64,000 nucleotides of DNA from Natrinema salsiterrestre (GCF_029502005.1 NZ_JAMQOT010000004.1:411097-475096); one strand, 5' to 3'; shown: positions 35,030-44,560, counted from the stretch's first letter. Made by a program: numbers and translations. The notes: a model not told the origin generated them from the sequence alone.

Positions 35030-35290
35030 CTATCGCGCGTACAGCGTCGAGCCGACCAGCGACGGGAGGTGAACGGCGTCGTCCGGCGTCACTGCCAGAT
35101 AGGGCCTCGAGACGGGACCGAAGACGTCGACCACGCGGCCGACCGCCTCGAGGTCGTCGTCGATGACCATCGTCCCGATGTCGTCGCGGTGGCCGTCGAT
35201 AGCGGTGGCGCTCTCGCCACCGTCGACCTCGTCCGCCCGCAGGATCGCGAGCCCCTGTGCGGTACGGACCACCGTGCCAACCCGATGCAT
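35030..35290 (-). CDS. gar1: H/ACA RNA-protein complex component Gar1
   Basis: An 86-residue beta-barrel protein. It starts MHRVGTVVRTAQGLAILRAD, with the central part DIGTMVIDDDLEAVGRVVDVFGPVSRPYLAV typical of Gar1 (G-x-V-x2-VFGPV). With Cbf5, Nop10 and L7Ae, Gar1 makes the complex that converts uridine to pseudouridine guided by H/ACA RNAs. The gene begins 1 nt after the srp19 stop codon, so the two are one operon, a conserved archaeal arrangement. The start at 35290 is chosen over 35299 because it is closest to the srp19 stop. Length is normal. Confidence 0.95.
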   Translation of the reverse strand: MHRVGTVVRTAQGLAILRADEVDGGESATAIDGHRDDIGTMVIDDDLEAVGRVVDVFGPVSRPYLAVTPDDAVHLPSLVGSTLYAR

Positions 35291-35291
35291 G

Positions 35292-35573
35292 TTACTCACG
35301 CATCGCGACGACGTAGGCCGCGACGGCCTGGACGAGGTCGTTCTTCGTCGAGTCGTCGGCCCCGCGAACTACGACTCGGCCGCGGTCGGCCCAGTGCTCT
35401 CGGGAGTAGGCTTTGTCCCGCTCGATCGTGGCGTCGTACCCGATCTGCTGGACGGCTTTCGCGATCTCGTCGACGGTTGGTTCCCCGACCGCCAGATCCT
35501 CGGACACGCGCCGTCCCTCGGCCCGCGAGAGGTCCGCATCGAGATAGGCGGGCCAGATGACGTTCTCGACCAT
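35292..35573 (-). CDS. srp19: Signal recognition particle protein SRP19
   Basis: A 93-residue RNA-binding protein. The start [25 protein letters not shown] matches SRP19, followed by the central strand-helix [21 protein letters not shown] and a basic/acidic end. It binds 7S RNA and prepares it for SRP54, so it is needed for membrane-protein targeting. First gene of the srp19-gar1 operon, stop codon at 35292. The start at 35573 is supported by homology; longer versions up to 35654 are upstream extensions. A gap of 97 nt separates it from btuF, on the same strand. Confidence 0.95.
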   Translation of the reverse strand: MVENVIWPAYLDADLSRAEGRRVSEDLAVGEPTVDEIAKAVQQIGYDATIERDKAYSREHWADRGRVVVRGADDSTKNDLVQAVAAYVVAMRE

Positions 35574-35670
35574 GCGCGTTCCTGCGAGGTCAGGCGAGTA
35601 AACCCTTTTCAAAACGATACGTCGAGAGACGCCGTCCGAACGGAGCGACGACACCGGGAATCGTCGACGG

Positions 35671-36732
35671 TTAGCGCCGCCTCGAGACGAATCCGACGAC
35701 GGCTAGCAGGGCGACCAGTGTCGCGACGACGCCGAATCCGGGAATCGGACTCTCGGCGGGTTCGCCGTCGGCCGGGTCGGTATCGCTCTCGTTCGTCCCG
35801 TCGAGATCGTCGCTCGCTTGCTCGTAGGCATCGGGGTGGACAGTTTCGACGATATCGACGATCGCGTAGACGATCTGGGGGGCCGGCTGGCTCATCTGAT
35901 TCGCGTTGACGGCGAGGACGTTGTCGTTCTGAAACGCCGTCGTCGCCTCGACCGACTGGTGAATCGGCGGTTCCGATCTGTCATCGGGGTAGATGATCCA
36001 CTCGGGGTTCTCGTCGACGACCGTTTCGGGATTGATCTGTCCGTATCCCTGAATGTCGGCGCGATCGGCCACGTTTTCGACGCCCGCTGTCGTCATCGCC
36101 TCGTGAATGAACGTCCCCGATCCGGCGGTATAGCCGTCGCCCATCGCGTAATACGCCAGCGGTCGGTCGACGCTTTCGAGGACTCGGTCGACGACCGCGA
36201 GTTGCCGGTCCATCCAGTCGACGGTCGCTCGAGCACCGTCGCACTCACCGGTGAGTTCGCCGGTCGTTACGACGTTGGAACGGACGTCGTCGATCGATTC
36301 GGCCGTCTCGAAGTGGTAGACGGTGAGTCCCGCATTGCGGAGCTGCTCGATGGACTCCTTCTCCGTCGCGTTGGCGGCCAGGACCAGGTCGGGATCGAGG
36401 TCGATCACCCGCTCGGGAACGAGCTGGTAAGTGTCGGTCACGGCCGTCCGATTACCCAGCTCGAGGTCGCTCGTCGCCGGATTGTCGGGCATTCCCACGA
36501 GGCGGTCCTCGGCACCGATTTCGAACATCGTCTGGGCGTCGCTGGGCTGGAGCGCGACGACCGATTCCGGTCGTTCGTCGAGCGTAATCTGTTCACCGGT
36601 CGCGTCGGTCACCTCGAGCGGGAACTCACACGCCACGGTCTCGGATCCGCCGTTGGACTGTGCGGCACCGGCGGGAGCGAACGCCGAGACGGCGATCAAG
36701 AGGGCCAAGAAAACGGGTAGGTATCGTCGCAT
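35671..36732 (-). CDS. btuF: Cobamide ABC transporter, substrate-binding protein (BtuF), PGF-CTERM
   Basis: A 353-residue extracellular binding protein. An N-terminal Sec signal (residues 1-24) is followed by the class III binding fold: [33 protein letters not shown], then [14 protein letters not shown], and [15 protein letters not shown] in the second lobe. The C-terminus ends with a spacer of Asp, Glu and Thr, then [28 protein letters not shown] features: PGF, one membrane segment and a basic end, which is the PGF-CTERM sorting signal for archaeosortase and lipid anchoring. Vitamin B12/cobamide is the family's usual ligand, but iron-siderophore cannot be excluded. It is divergent from btuC-btuD with a shared promoter region of 60 nt. 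Confidence 0.9.
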   Translation of the reverse strand: MRRYLPVFLALLIAVSAFAPAGAAQSNGGSETVACEFPLEVTDATGEQITLDERPESVVALQPSDAQTMFEIGAEDRLVGMPDNPATSDLELGNRTAVTDTYQLVPERVIDLDPDLVLAANATEKESIEQLRNAGLTVYHFETAESIDDVRSNVVTTGELTGECDGARATVDWMDRQLAVVDRVLESVDRPLAYYAMGDGYTAGSGTFIHEAMTTAGVENVADRADIQGYGQINPETVVDENPEWIIYPDDRSEPPIHQSVEATTAFQNDNVLAVNANQMSQPAPQIVYAIVDIVETVHPDAYEQASDDLDGTNESDTDPADGEPAESPIPGFGVVATLVALLAVVGFVSRRR

Positions 36733-36757
36733 CTGTTCTATCTCCGCCCCACTTCAA

Positions 36758-36767
36758 CAAATATTTG
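36758..36767. promoter_or_regulatory. Symmetric TATA palindrome between btuF and btuC
   Basis: The perfect 10-nt palindrome CAAATATTTG sits exactly midway between the two divergent start codons: 25 nt separate it from the btuF ATG (36732) and 25 nt from the btuC ATG (36793). Each side would act as the TATA element of a leaderless transcript. Shared use could couple the two expression directions. Confidence 0.7.
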
Positions 36768-36792
36768 CCTACTGCAAGATTGGTTGCTGTGT

Positions 36793-37890
36793 ATGTATCG
36801 ACCGGCCCGAACGGTGGCGTGGTCGGCGGGGCTTCTCGTCGTGCTGGTCGCCGTCGTCCTCAGCAGTGCCGCGCTCGGCCCGGTCAGAATCGACGTTCTC
36901 ACGGTCGCGATGGCGATGTTGAACGCGATCGTCCTCCCGACGGGCGTGACGGTCGGCAGTTGGTCGGTCCCCGTACTCGGCGTCTCGGTTCCGGCCCTCG
37001 GACTCGAGTACGCCCCGATCTTTTCCTTCGACGTCCCGGCGACGCGTCAGATCATCGTCGCGGACGTTCGGTTACCCCGGATCGCACTCGCGGCGACGGT
37101 CGGACTCGCACTCGCCGCTGCGGGGACGGTGATGCAGGGGTTCTTTCGGAACCCGCTGGCGGATCCGTCGATCATCGGGGTCTCCTCCGGTGCCGCAGCG
37201 GGTGCGGTCGCCGCGATCGCCTTTCCCGCAGTGATTCCGTTCGGCGGACTCCGTCTCTCGGCGTTCGTCGGCGCGCTCGGCACTGCCTTTCTCGTCTACG
37301 GAATCGCTACCGAGGGCGGGCGAACGCCGGTCGCGACGCTGTTGCTCGCGGGCGTCGCGGTCCAGGCCTTTCTGGGTGCGATGATCTCGTACATGCTGGT
37401 TCACAGCGGGGACTCGCTCCGGGAGGCCGTCGTCTGGATGATGGGGCATCTCAACAACAGCCAGTGGAGCGACGTCGCGTTCGCGCTACCGATTACGCTC
37501 GTCGGCGTCCTCGCCCTCTGTGCGTTCCGGCGGGAGCTGAACGTCCTCTTGCTCGGCGAGGAGGACGCCCACCACCTCGGCATCGAGGTCGAGCGAACCA
37601 AACTGCTCTTGCTCGCGCTGGCGAGCATCGTGACCGCCGCCGGCGTTGCGGTCGCAGGGGTCATCGGATTCGTCGGTCTCGTCGTCCCCCACATCATGCG
37701 GCTGATCGTCGGGCCGGATCACCGGATCCTGTTACCGACCAGCGCGCTCGCGGGGGCATCGTTCCTCGTCGCCACCGATACGATCGCTCGAGCGGGACCG
37801 GCCGTCGTCCCGGTCGGCATCATCACGGCGGCGCTCGGGGCGCCGTTCTTCCTGTTCTTGCTCACTCGCCGGGAGGTGCAATCGCTGTGA
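36793..37890 (+). CDS. btuC: Cobamide ABC transporter, permease (BtuC)
   Basis: A 365-residue permease of the FecCD/BtuC family with about ten membrane segments. The family signature [19 protein letters not shown] lies at about 118-135, and the cytosolic loop that contacts the ATPase is at [17 protein letters not shown]. Segments [15 protein letters not shown] and GADHRILLP-like [19 protein letters not shown] complete the pattern. An in-frame TTG at 36784 is rejected; the ATG at 36793 has a TATA element 25 nt upstream. Its last codon overlaps the btuD start by 4 nt (GTGA), so coupling is expected. It forms the channel for the cobamide delivered by BtuF. Confidence 0.94.
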   Translation: MYRPARTVAWSAGLLVVLVAVVLSSAALGPVRIDVLTVAMAMLNAIVLPTGVTVGSWSVPVLGVSVPALGLEYAPIFSFDVPATRQIIVADVRLPRIALAATVGLALAAAGTVMQGFFRNPLADPSIIGVSSGAAAGAVAAIAFPAVIPFGGLRLSAFVGALGTAFLVYGIATEGGRTPVATLLLAGVAVQAFLGAMISYMLVHSGDSLREAVVWMMGHLNNSQWSDVAFALPITLVGVLALCAFRRELNVLLLGEEDAHHLGIEVERTKLLLLALASIVTAAGVAVAGVIGFVGLVVPHIMRLIVGPDHRILLPTSALAGASFLVATDTIARAGPAVVPVGIITAALGAPFFLFLLTRREVQSL

Positions 37891-39272
37891 CCGCCTTCGA
37901 TCGGCTCACGGAGCGGTTCGGCGTCGCCCCCGGACCGGACCCCGGCGCTCGCTCCGAGTCGAAACCCGGTCCCGAACCGAGCCCGGATCCGGTGACGATC
38001 ACCGTCGACGACTGCTCGCTGTCGTTCGGCGAGCTCTCCGTACTTCAGTCGGTGTCCCTCTCGATCGAGCCCGGCGAGTTCGTCGGCCTCGTCGGCCCGA
38101 ACGGGGCCGGGAAGACGACGCTCCTCCGCGTCATCAGCGGCGCGCTCGAGCCCGGATCGGGGTCAGTTACGGTCGGCGGTGTCGACGTCCACGGCGTTCC
38201 CTCGCGGACCTCGAGCCGGCTCGTCGCCGTCGTTCCGCAGGACGCCTCGCTCTCGTTTTCCTTCCCGGTTCGCGACGTCGTCGAAATGGGTCGCCATCCA
38301 CACCGCTCGCGGTTCTCGTCGCCCGGTCCCGACGATCGCGCTGCGGTCGAGCACGCCCTCGAACGGACCCGAACGGCCGAACTCGCCGACCGGCCGATAG
38401 ACGAGATCAGCGGCGGTCAGCGCCAGCGAGTCGTGCTCGCGCGGGCGATCGCGCAGGAAACGCCGGTGATGGTGCTCGACGAGCCGACGGCGAGTCTCGA
38501 TATCAACCATCAGGTCGAGACCCTCGAGCTGGTCCGCGAACTCGTCGAGGAGGGCAGGACCGTGATCGCGGCGATTCACGATCTGGACCTGGCCGCGCGG
38601 TACTGCGATCGACTCGTGTTGCTCGCCGACGGCTCGGTCGCCCGGGACGGACCCCCCTCGAGCGTGCTCACCGGCGGCGCGCTCGCGGATGCCTTCGATG
38701 CGAACGCCGTCGTAACACCGAACCCGGTGACGGGGACCGAAGCGGTGACTGCGTTCGCGGCCGACCGGGAGCCGGAGCGGCTCCCGGATCGGGTACACGT
38801 GCTCGGGTCCGGGTCCGCCGCCGCCGGGGCCGTCGCCCGACTCGAGGCCGCGGGAGTCGCCGTCTCGCTCGGGCCCGTTTCGTCGGGCGACGCCGCGGCC
38901 GAAACGGCGCGGTCGCTGGACGTCGAGACCGTCGAAACCGATCCGTTCGAACCGATCTCCGCCGCGCAGCGGGCGACCGTCGCGACGCTCGTTCGAGACG
39001 CCGATGCGACGGTGCTCGCCGATTTCGTCGTCGGATCGGGCAATCGGAGCATCCTCGAGACCGTCGACGAGTCGGACTCGCTCGTCGTGATCGAAACGCG
39101 GTCGTTCGCCGAGCGGAACTTCGCCGGGGGCGCGGCTCGAGAGCGCTACGAGCGATATCGTGAGCGAGCGCTCGAGGTGCCAGTGAGTCGCGTGCTCGAG
39201 GCAGTCACGGCGGCCGAGGGGAACCGATCTGGGCCGCAGTCGTCGGTGCCGATCGATTCGGACGGCGAATAA
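37887..39272 (+). CDS. btuD: Cobamide ABC transporter, ATPase (BtuD) with C-terminal extension
   Basis: A 461-residue ABC ATPase starting from GTG at 37887. Residues 40-270 are the ATPase domain: Walker [11 protein letters not shown]-loop VVPQDASL, signature ISGGQRQR, Walker B VMVLDEPT with D-loop SLD, and His switch IHDLDLA. A 35-residue Pro/Glu-rich stretch precedes it. The C-terminal 180 residues are an added alpha/beta region ([28 protein letters not shown], later [16 protein letters not shown]), not found in bacterial BtuD. It could be a nucleotide- or ligand-binding domain. The extension is also seen in haloarchaeal BtuD homologues as far as I recall. It completes the BtuCDF transporter. 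Confidence 0.93.
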   Translation: MTAFDRLTERFGVAPGPDPGARSESKPGPEPSPDPVTITVDDCSLSFGELSVLQSVSLSIEPGEFVGLVGPNGAGKTTLLRVISGALEPGSGSVTVGGVDVHGVPSRTSSRLVAVVPQDASLSFSFPVRDVVEMGRHPHRSRFSSPGPDDRAAVEHALERTRTAELADRPIDEISGGQRQRVVLARAIAQETPVMVLDEPTASLDINHQVETLELVRELVEEGRTVIAAIHDLDLAARYCDRLVLLADGSVARDGPPSSVLTGGALADAFDANAVVTPNPVTGTEAVTAFAADREPERLPDRVHVLGSGSAAAGAVARLEAAGVAVSLGPVSSGDAAAETARSLDVETVETDPFEPISAAQRATVATLVRDADATVLADFVVGSGNRSILETVDESDSLVVIETRSFAERNFAGGAARERYERYRERALEVPVSRVLEAVTAAEGNRSGPQSSVPIDSDGE

Positions 39273-39372
39273 TTGGCGCGTCGAGATTGTCGGGAGCGCC
39301 GGCACCGACGGAACCGGGTTCGGCGAGCCGGACTGGACGGTTTTTTACCCCTCCGCCACCGAGTGGCCGCCA

Positions 39373-41241
39373 ATGACCGAGTACGACTACGAGGATCTCG
39401 GACTCGTCGCCGGGCTGGAAATCCACCAGCAACTGGATACGGCGACGAAGCTGTTCTGCCAGTGTCCGACCGACCTCCGCGAACCCGAGGCGTCGACGCG
39501 CACCTTTACGCGCTACCTCCATCCGACCCGGAGCGAACTGGGCGAACTCGACGACGCAGCCGTCGAGGAGAGCAAGGTCGAACGCGAGTTCGAGTACCTC
39601 GCGTACGACTCGACCTGTCTCGTCGAGGAGGACGACGAACCGCCCCACGAGCTCGACGAGGAGGCCCTCGAGACCACCCTCGAGGTCGCCCAGCTGATGG
39701 ACATGAAGCCGGTCGATCAGGCCCACGTCATGCGCAAGATCGTCGTCGACGGTTCGAACACGACGGGCTTCCAGCGCTCGTCGCTGATCGCCACCGACGG
39801 CGAGATCGAGACCGGCGAGGGGCCCGTCGGGATCGAGGACATGCTGCTCGAGGAGGAGAGCGCCCAGCGCGTCGAAGAGACCGACGACGGCGTGCGTTAC
39901 AGTCTGGATCGGTTGGGAATTCCGCTGGTCGAGATCGGCACGAGTCCGGACATCGCCTCGCCCGAACAGGCCCTCGAGGCCGCCGAGCGGATCGGCATGT
40001 TGCTGCGCTCGACGGGGAAAGTCAAGCGCGGACTCGGGACGATCCGCCAGGACGTCAACGTCTCCATCGAGGAGGGCGCTCGCGTCGAGATCAAGGGCGT
40101 TCAGAGCCTCGACGACATCGACGATATCGTGCGCAACGAGGTCGCCCGACAGGCGGAACTCGTCGACATCCGCGACGAACTCGCGGATCGCGACGCGTCG
40201 GTCGGTGACGTGCAGGACGTGACCGGGGTTTTCGAGGACACCGACAGCGGCGTCGTTGCGGGGGCACTGAACTCGGGCGGGTCCGTCACGGCCGTCCCGC
40301 TGTACGGGTTCGACGGGATCGTGGGTCGCGAGATCGCGCCCGATCGCCGGCTCGGAACCGAGCTCTCGGACCACGCGAAACGCCACGGCGCGGGCGGGAT
40401 CTTCCACACCGACGAACTACCTGCATACGGGGTCACCGAAGACGAAGTTGCGGCGCTTCGAGACGCCGTCGGCGCAGGGCCGGACGACGCCGTCGCGATC
40501 GTCGCCGCCGAGACCGAGATCGCGGAATCCGCCATCGAGGCCGCCGCGGAGCGCGCGGAAACCGCACTCGAGGGCGTTCCAGAGGAGACCCGCGGCGCGA
40601 ACGACGATGGAACGACCCGCTACCTGCGACCGCTGCCCGGCGCGGCGCGGATGTACCCCGAAACGGACGTGCCGCCGGTCGAGCCGGATCCGAGCGAGGT
40701 TCCCGAACCCGAACTGTTGACCGAGAAGGTCGATCGCTATCAGGCGGAGTACGGGCTCGGCGAGGGACTGGCCGAGCAGGTCGCCTACGGCGAGTACATG
40801 CCGCTGTTCGAGGACGTCGTGGCCGACGGTGTCGATCCGACGCTGGCCGCGACGACGCTCGAGTCCACGCTGACCGAGGTCCGCCGGGACGGCGCGCCCG
40901 TCGAGAACCTGACCCGCGATCACCTCGAGGGCGTCCTCCGACTGGTCGAGGACGGCGACCTCCCGAACGAGGGGGTGCCGGACCTGCTCGCGGCGCTGGC
41001 CGAGGAGCCGGATCGAACGGCCGAAGAGGCGGCCGAGGAAGCCGGCCTCGGCGGCGCCGAGGAGGACGAGGTCCGCGAGGCAGTCGTCGAGGTCGTGGAA
41101 CGAAACGAAGGACAGGTCGAGGAAGAGGGAATGCAAGCCTTCTCCGGACTCATGGGCGAGTGCATGGGTGCGCTGCGAGGGAAGGCCGACGGCGACCTCG
41201 TCAGCGAATTCCTCCGCGAGGAGATCCAGAAGCGGGCCTGA
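39373..41241 (+). CDS. gatE: Glutamyl-tRNA(Gln) amidotransferase subunit E
   Basis: A 622-residue protein, the E subunit of the archaeal GatDE complex that converts Glu-tRNA(Gln) to Gln-tRNA(Gln). The N-terminal cradle domain starts DYEDLGLVAGLEIHQQLDTATKLFCQCPTDLR (Cys pair in FCQCP) and continues through VNVSIEEGARVEIKGVQ. An AspRS-like insertion follows (about 270-440), a feature that separates GatE from GatB: it contains VPLYGFDGIVGREIAPDRRLGTELSDHAK. The C-terminus has the YqeY-like helical tail (AFSGLMGECMGALRGKADGDLVSEFLREEI). GatD is not in the window. Gene alone, own promoter expected before 39373. Confidence 0.95.
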   Translation: MTEYDYEDLGLVAGLEIHQQLDTATKLFCQCPTDLREPEASTRTFTRYLHPTRSELGELDDAAVEESKVEREFEYLAYDSTCLVEEDDEPPHELDEEALETTLEVAQLMDMKPVDQAHVMRKIVVDGSNTTGFQRSSLIATDGEIETGEGPVGIEDMLLEEESAQRVEETDDGVRYSLDRLGIPLVEIGTSPDIASPEQALEAAERIGMLLRSTGKVKRGLGTIRQDVNVSIEEGARVEIKGVQSLDDIDDIVRNEVARQAELVDIRDELADRDASVGDVQDVTGVFEDTDSGVVAGALNSGGSVTAVPLYGFDGIVGREIAPDRRLGTELSDHAKRHGAGGIFHTDELPAYGVTEDEVAALRDAVGAGPDDAVAIVAAETEIAESAIEAAAERAETALEGVPEETRGANDDGTTRYLRPLPGAARMYPETDVPPVEPDPSEVPEPELLTEKVDRYQAEYGLGEGLAEQVAYGEYMPLFEDVVADGVDPTLAATTLESTLTEVRRDGAPVENLTRDHLEGVLRLVEDGDLPNEGVPDLLAALAEEPDRTAEEAAEEAGLGGAEEDEVREAVVEVVERNEGQVEEEGMQAFSGLMGECMGALRGKADGDLVSEFLREEIQKRA

Positions 41242-41393
41242 CCGGCCGACGACGTCCCCGTTAGTCCACCATTTCGTTCGAGCAGTCCGTCCGATGTTCC
41301 GTCGACGGAGATCGTCTTCCGAGCCGGGTACTCCCGGATATCTGCACCGTCGAAAACATTTATTGGATCACACATTGCCCGATCACGTGACCC

Positions 41394-42065
41394 ATGACCC
41401 AGACGAGAGAGACGGACGCTGTGGAACTAACCACGGTGTGTCACGTGCGTGCGCCGCTGTTGCTCGAGCCGATCGACGAACAGATCGAGACGCTGCAGGC
41501 CTGCGAATCGGAGGGCGCGATCGACGACCTGCTGATCCGGAGCTGGCCCAAGGAAGTCGCACTGTCCGAGGAGAGTCCGCATCAGGAAGTCCTCACCAAC
41601 TACGAGACGTTCGCGCAGTGGGCCGACGAGCGCGGTGTGACCGTTCGGCCGCCGTTCAGAGAGCGCTCGACCACGTCTCAGGTGACCGGGAAGACGCGAG
41701 ACCTCCTCGTGACGCCGCTGCTCTGTCTCGAGCTCTACGCCGACGACGAACTGCTGGGCGTCTTCCCCCACTCCGACGAGACGACCGACGAGACGTACAC
41801 TACCGACGACGCGATCGCCACGCTCCGAACCGGCGAGCTTCCGACGCCGCTCGGCTCGAGCGAGCCTGCAGCGGAGGAATTCGAATCGACGTCGTCGACG
41901 AACTGCCCCGACTGCGGCGGGACGCTGATCGACGGGCAAGGGCTGTTCGGCTGTCGCGATTGCGGGTGGGTCGGGACCGTCACCCGGTCCGGCCGACGCG
42001 AGTCGCAGTCGGAGCGGCCCGCGCGAGACCGCGGATCGTCGGTCGTTGAAACGAGTACACAATAA
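41394..42065 (+). CDS. Conserved haloarchaeal protein with C-terminal zinc ribbon
   Basis: A 223-residue protein. The first 150 residues form an alpha/beta domain: VCHVRAPLLLEPIDEQIETLQACESEGAIDDLLIRSWPKEVAL, then NYETFAQWADERGVTVRPPF, then LLCLELYADDELLGVFPH. After an acidic linker comes a zinc ribbon with CPDCGGTLIDGQGLFGCRDCGWVG (two CxxC knuckles). The end is Arg/Ser-rich and probably flexible. I recall haloarchaeal families with a similar N-terminus and HTH annotation, but cannot assign a function. A TATA-like catttattgg lies about 35-40 nt upstream of the ATG. Follows gatE by 150 nt. Confidence 0.65.
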   Translation: MTQTRETDAVELTTVCHVRAPLLLEPIDEQIETLQACESEGAIDDLLIRSWPKEVALSEESPHQEVLTNYETFAQWADERGVTVRPPFRERSTTSQVTGKTRDLLVTPLLCLELYADDELLGVFPHSDETTDETYTTDDAIATLRTGELPTPLGSSEPAAEEFESTSSTNCPDCGGTLIDGQGLFGCRDCGWVGTVTRSGRRESQSERPARDRGSSVVETSTQ

Positions 42066-42108
42066 CCGAGAGCGCGGCGAACAGGTCCGGCCGAGACGGG
42101 ATCTCCTC

Positions 42109-43146
42109 CTATTCCGTGGCGAACTCCCCGCCGTACTCGGCGTCGATTTCGACCGTCGACCCGGTCGTGACGAAATCGACCGTTTCCGCCTCCGTTCCGA
42201 GCGCCGACTCGAGACGCGCCCGGTCGACCAGTTCCTCACTGCTGTAGGTGACGACGGCGCTGGCGGTCGCGGCCGAGTCCGCTCCGGTGACCGCGAGTTG
42301 CTGGTGGACGCCGTAAGACCTCTCGAAGGTGCCGAATTCGAACTGGAGACTGTCCTCGTCGCTCGCCTGATCGTCCGCGAGCGTCTCGGACGCGAACTCG
42401 TCGCTGTCAGTGTACAGACAGCAGGCGATTCCGCCGTTTTCGCCGGCGCGGAGCAGGCGATCGAACGCCTCGTCGGCCTCGTGTTTCGGCTCTCGATCGC
42501 CCGCCGCCGTCGCGACCGTTCGCTCGACGGCTGCGACCGGGTCGAAGTCGGAGTCGCTCCCGCTCGTGTACGAATACGCGTACACGTCGCCGGAGACGCC
42601 GACGATCTCGTCGCTCTCGCCGTCACTGTAGACGACGTACGCGTCTCCCTCGCTCTCGACCGTATAGCCGCCCGACTCGAGATCCGTCGCGAGGCCGTCG
42701 CGGTCGTACGAGCCGACGAGCGCGTAGACGCCGTCGGCGTAGACGAACTGTTCCTCGCCGTCAGCCGTCTCGTTGTTTCCGAGATACGCGTCACGGCCGG
42801 CAGAGGTTCCGAGTTGCTGGAGCCCGAACGAACAGAGGAGCGCGACGACGACGGGGTTGGCGACGAGCGGGTCCGTCGGTTCCTGCCCCGCCTCGGCACC
42901 CTCGTCGTCGAGCAGGGTATTCATCGTATTGACGTCGATCGCCCCGTAAAAGTACGCCGAGCGCTCGTTCGTCGGGAGTACCGAGGCGTACGACGGGAGG
43001 TCGCCGACGGGCTGGTCGCTGTCGTCCTCGTTGCCCTCGTCGTCGGTACCGCTGCCGTTTCCGTCGGACGACTCCGAGCACCCGGCGAGGAGCGCCATTC
43101 CGCCGCCGAGTAAACTCAGTGCCTTCCGTCGGTGAAGGTCGGTCAT
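42109..43146 (-). CDS. Tat lipoprotein, unknown function
   Basis: A 345-residue lipoprotein. The signal HRRKALSLLGGGMALLAGC combines a twin-arginine-like pair and a lipobox ending in Cys 22, so Tat export and lipid anchoring are expected. A low-complexity Ser/Asp/Glu/Gly linker follows. The mature domain is beta-rich with repeated short acidic motifs (YGAIDVNTMNTLL, YADGVYALVGSYDRDGLATDLES, ERSYGVHQQLAVTG). No enzymatic motif is seen. Its layout of duplicated alpha/beta halves suggests a binding or structural protein at the cell surface. The 3' ends of this gene and the zinc-ribbon protein gene face each other. Confidence 0.75.
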   Translation of the reverse strand: MTDLHRRKALSLLGGGMALLAGCSESSDGNGSGTDDEGNEDDSDQPVGDLPSYASVLPTNERSAYFYGAIDVNTMNTLLDDEGAEAGQEPTDPLVANPVVVALLCSFGLQQLGTSAGRDAYLGNNETADGEEQFVYADGVYALVGSYDRDGLATDLESGGYTVESEGDAYVVYSDGESDEIVGVSGDVYAYSYTSGSDSDFDPVAAVERTVATAAGDREPKHEADEAFDRLLRAGENGGIACCLYTDSDEFASETLADDQASDEDSLQFEFGTFERSYGVHQQLAVTGADSAATASAVVTYSSEELVDRARLESALGTEAETVDFVTTGSTVEIDAEYGGEFATE

Positions 43147-43234
43147 CCCCTGTTGCTGGTTACTGGGACCGTATTACTGTACTGGCCACCGAGCGGGGCT
43201 GTTTTGAGCGGTTTGACAGGACTCTATCGGTCGG

Positions 43235-43990
43235 TCAGTTTTCGGCCGGCCGCTCGGTCGCCCGCCGGAGGAGACCGAGCAGCGTGTTCGCCTCCCGTTC
43301 CGTGAGGTCGGCCCGTCCGTACACCCGTCGAAGCATCCGCATCGTCTTGTCTCGCTTCTCTTCGGGGTGATTGATCTCCTCGAGCAGCGCCGCCCACTGG
43401 TCGTAGAGCCGGTCGACGGTCGGCTCGGGGGCCCGGACGCGCTCGACGTCGGGTAGTTGGGTTTCCTCGAGGGCGAGCGAGCGGAGTTCGTAGAGGGTAA
43501 CCGTCGCGGCCTGCCCGAGATTGAGCACGGGGTAGTCGGCGTTCGCCGGGATCGAGCAGATCTCGTCGATCCGGGCGAGCTCTTCGTTCGTCAGGCCGAC
43601 GCGTTCGCGACCGAAGACGAGGGCGGTCGGTGCCTCGACGGTCGGTAGTCGGTCGGCCAACTCGGCGGGCGTCGAATACGGGAACCGCATGTGGCTCCGG
43701 TCGTCTTCGTTGGTCACCGCCGTACATCCGATCGTGTGATAGCTCTCGGCGAGGTGGTCGAAACTGATCTCCTCCGCGTTCGGGAGCACGTCCTCTCGAG
43801 CGTGTCCCGCGAAGCCGTACGCCTCGCCGTCGGGATCGAGTTCCGGCGGATCGACGAGCAGGAGGTCCTCGAAGCCGAAGTTCTTCATCGCTCGAGCGAT
43901 GGTACCGACGTTCCCGGGCGATTGGGCGTCGACGACGGCGACGGCCGGGACGGTCCGACTCGCATCCGTATCGGACGTCACGTCGCTCAT
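43235..43990 (-). CDS. trmJ: tRNA 2'-O-methyltransferase TrmJ (SPOUT family)
   Basis: A 251-residue SPOUT methyltransferase. The first strand and motif 1 are VAVVDAQSPGNVGTIARAMKNFG, where the N-x-GTIAR motif (with Arg) marks the TrmH/TrmJ group. Motif 2 is ALVFGRERVGLTNEELARI and motif 3 is SIPANADYPVLNLGQAATVTLYEL, which together form the knot that binds S-adenosylmethionine. TrmJ methylates the ribose of position 32 in some tRNAs. The C-terminal 70 residues are a helical extension (WAALLEEINHPEEKRDKTMRMLRRVYGRADLTEREANTLLG-like in part) typical of TrmJ. It lies 900 nt from orc1 on the other side of the origin and is transcribed away from it. Confidence 0.93.
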   Translation of the reverse strand: MSDVTSDTDASRTVPAVAVVDAQSPGNVGTIARAMKNFGFEDLLLVDPPELDPDGEAYGFAGHAREDVLPNAEEISFDHLAESYHTIGCTAVTNEDDRSHMRFPYSTPAELADRLPTVEAPTALVFGRERVGLTNEELARIDEICSIPANADYPVLNLGQAATVTLYELRSLALEETQLPDVERVRAPEPTVDRLYDQWAALLEEINHPEEKRDKTMRMLRRVYGRADLTEREANTLLGLLRRATERPAEN

Positions 43991-44204
43991 CGGTCCGTCG
44001 GTCGGAGGAGTGTATGGCGAGCGATGCTGTGTACTCGCTCTCCCACGGTGTGTTCGGCAGTAACGACTCTCGAGGTCGACGCCGTAACGGTAGCTACGTT
44101 CATACCCGGAACACTGACCGGGACGACAAAAAGGAGCGCGTTGTCGGATCGCTCGATGACTCGGTGGGGAAACCGGAGAGAGTGACGGTAGTTGGAACCG
44201 TTTC

Positions 44205-44265
44205 TTTCCGTCTTCTTCCTTTCCGTCTTCGAACTAGAACTAGCTAGGACTAGCTAGAACTAGCG
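44205..44265 (+). repeat. Polypyrimidine direct repeat and CTAG-rich tandem near the origin
   Basis: TTTCCGTCTTC occurs at 44205 and 44220, 15 nt apart. Directly after it six CTAG tetranucleotides lie within about 33 nt (44233-44265) in the form of aaCTAG, gaCTAG and CTAGCTAG units. CTAG is normally rare in haloarchaeal DNA, so the cluster is unusual. Confidence 0.7.
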
Positions 44266-44386
44266 GTCTACGATCTATAATAGAATTCAGAAGGAGCGGA
44301 AATCCGGTCTGAGATCAGGTGAGCGACGTATCGTGACACGGTCCGTTTCTCGTGTTTGCCACTCATGTCGGTAAATAATGTGAGAG

Positions 44387-44412
44387 GGACACACCCCCCT
44401 CGCGTTTGTAAG
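44387..44412 (-). promoter_or_regulatory. Origin recognition box 1
   Basis: Minus-strand reading CTTACAAACGCGAG followed by six G-type bases and TGTGT. Its core is the same as the box at 44535, in opposite direction. Confidence 0.85.
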
Positions 44413-44443
44413 CGTATCTAGGTGTGGGGACCCTGCGACGGAA

Positions 44444-44467
44444 CACACCTGCATCGCGGATGTAAAT
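44444..44467 (-). promoter_or_regulatory. Origin recognition box 2
   Basis: Minus-strand reading TTTACATCCGCGATG followed by CAGGTGTG. The G-run is interrupted (CAGG), but the core equals that of the box at 44706. Confidence 0.8.
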
Positions 44468-44534
44468 TCCCATGGAATAAGGGCTCTATTTCTGAATATC
44501 TCGAGATAATTCTCTCTGGCCCCACACTATTGCC

Positions 44535-44560
44535 GTTACAAACGCGAGGGGGGTGTGCCC
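44535..44560 (+). promoter_or_regulatory. Origin recognition box 3
   Basis: Plus-strand GTTACAAACGCGAG with a run of G then TGTG. Inverted relative to the first two boxes; the AT-rich stretch lies between. Confidence 0.85.

Noticed and set aside
36733..36792. Cobalamin riboswitch before btuF or btuC
   Set aside because: The divergent region is only 60 nt and the transcripts appear leaderless, which leaves no room for an aptamer.
36660..37886. Upstream extension of the btuD frame through btuC
   Set aside because: Arg-rich reading of another frame over btuC; btuD begins at the GTG overlapping the btuC stop.
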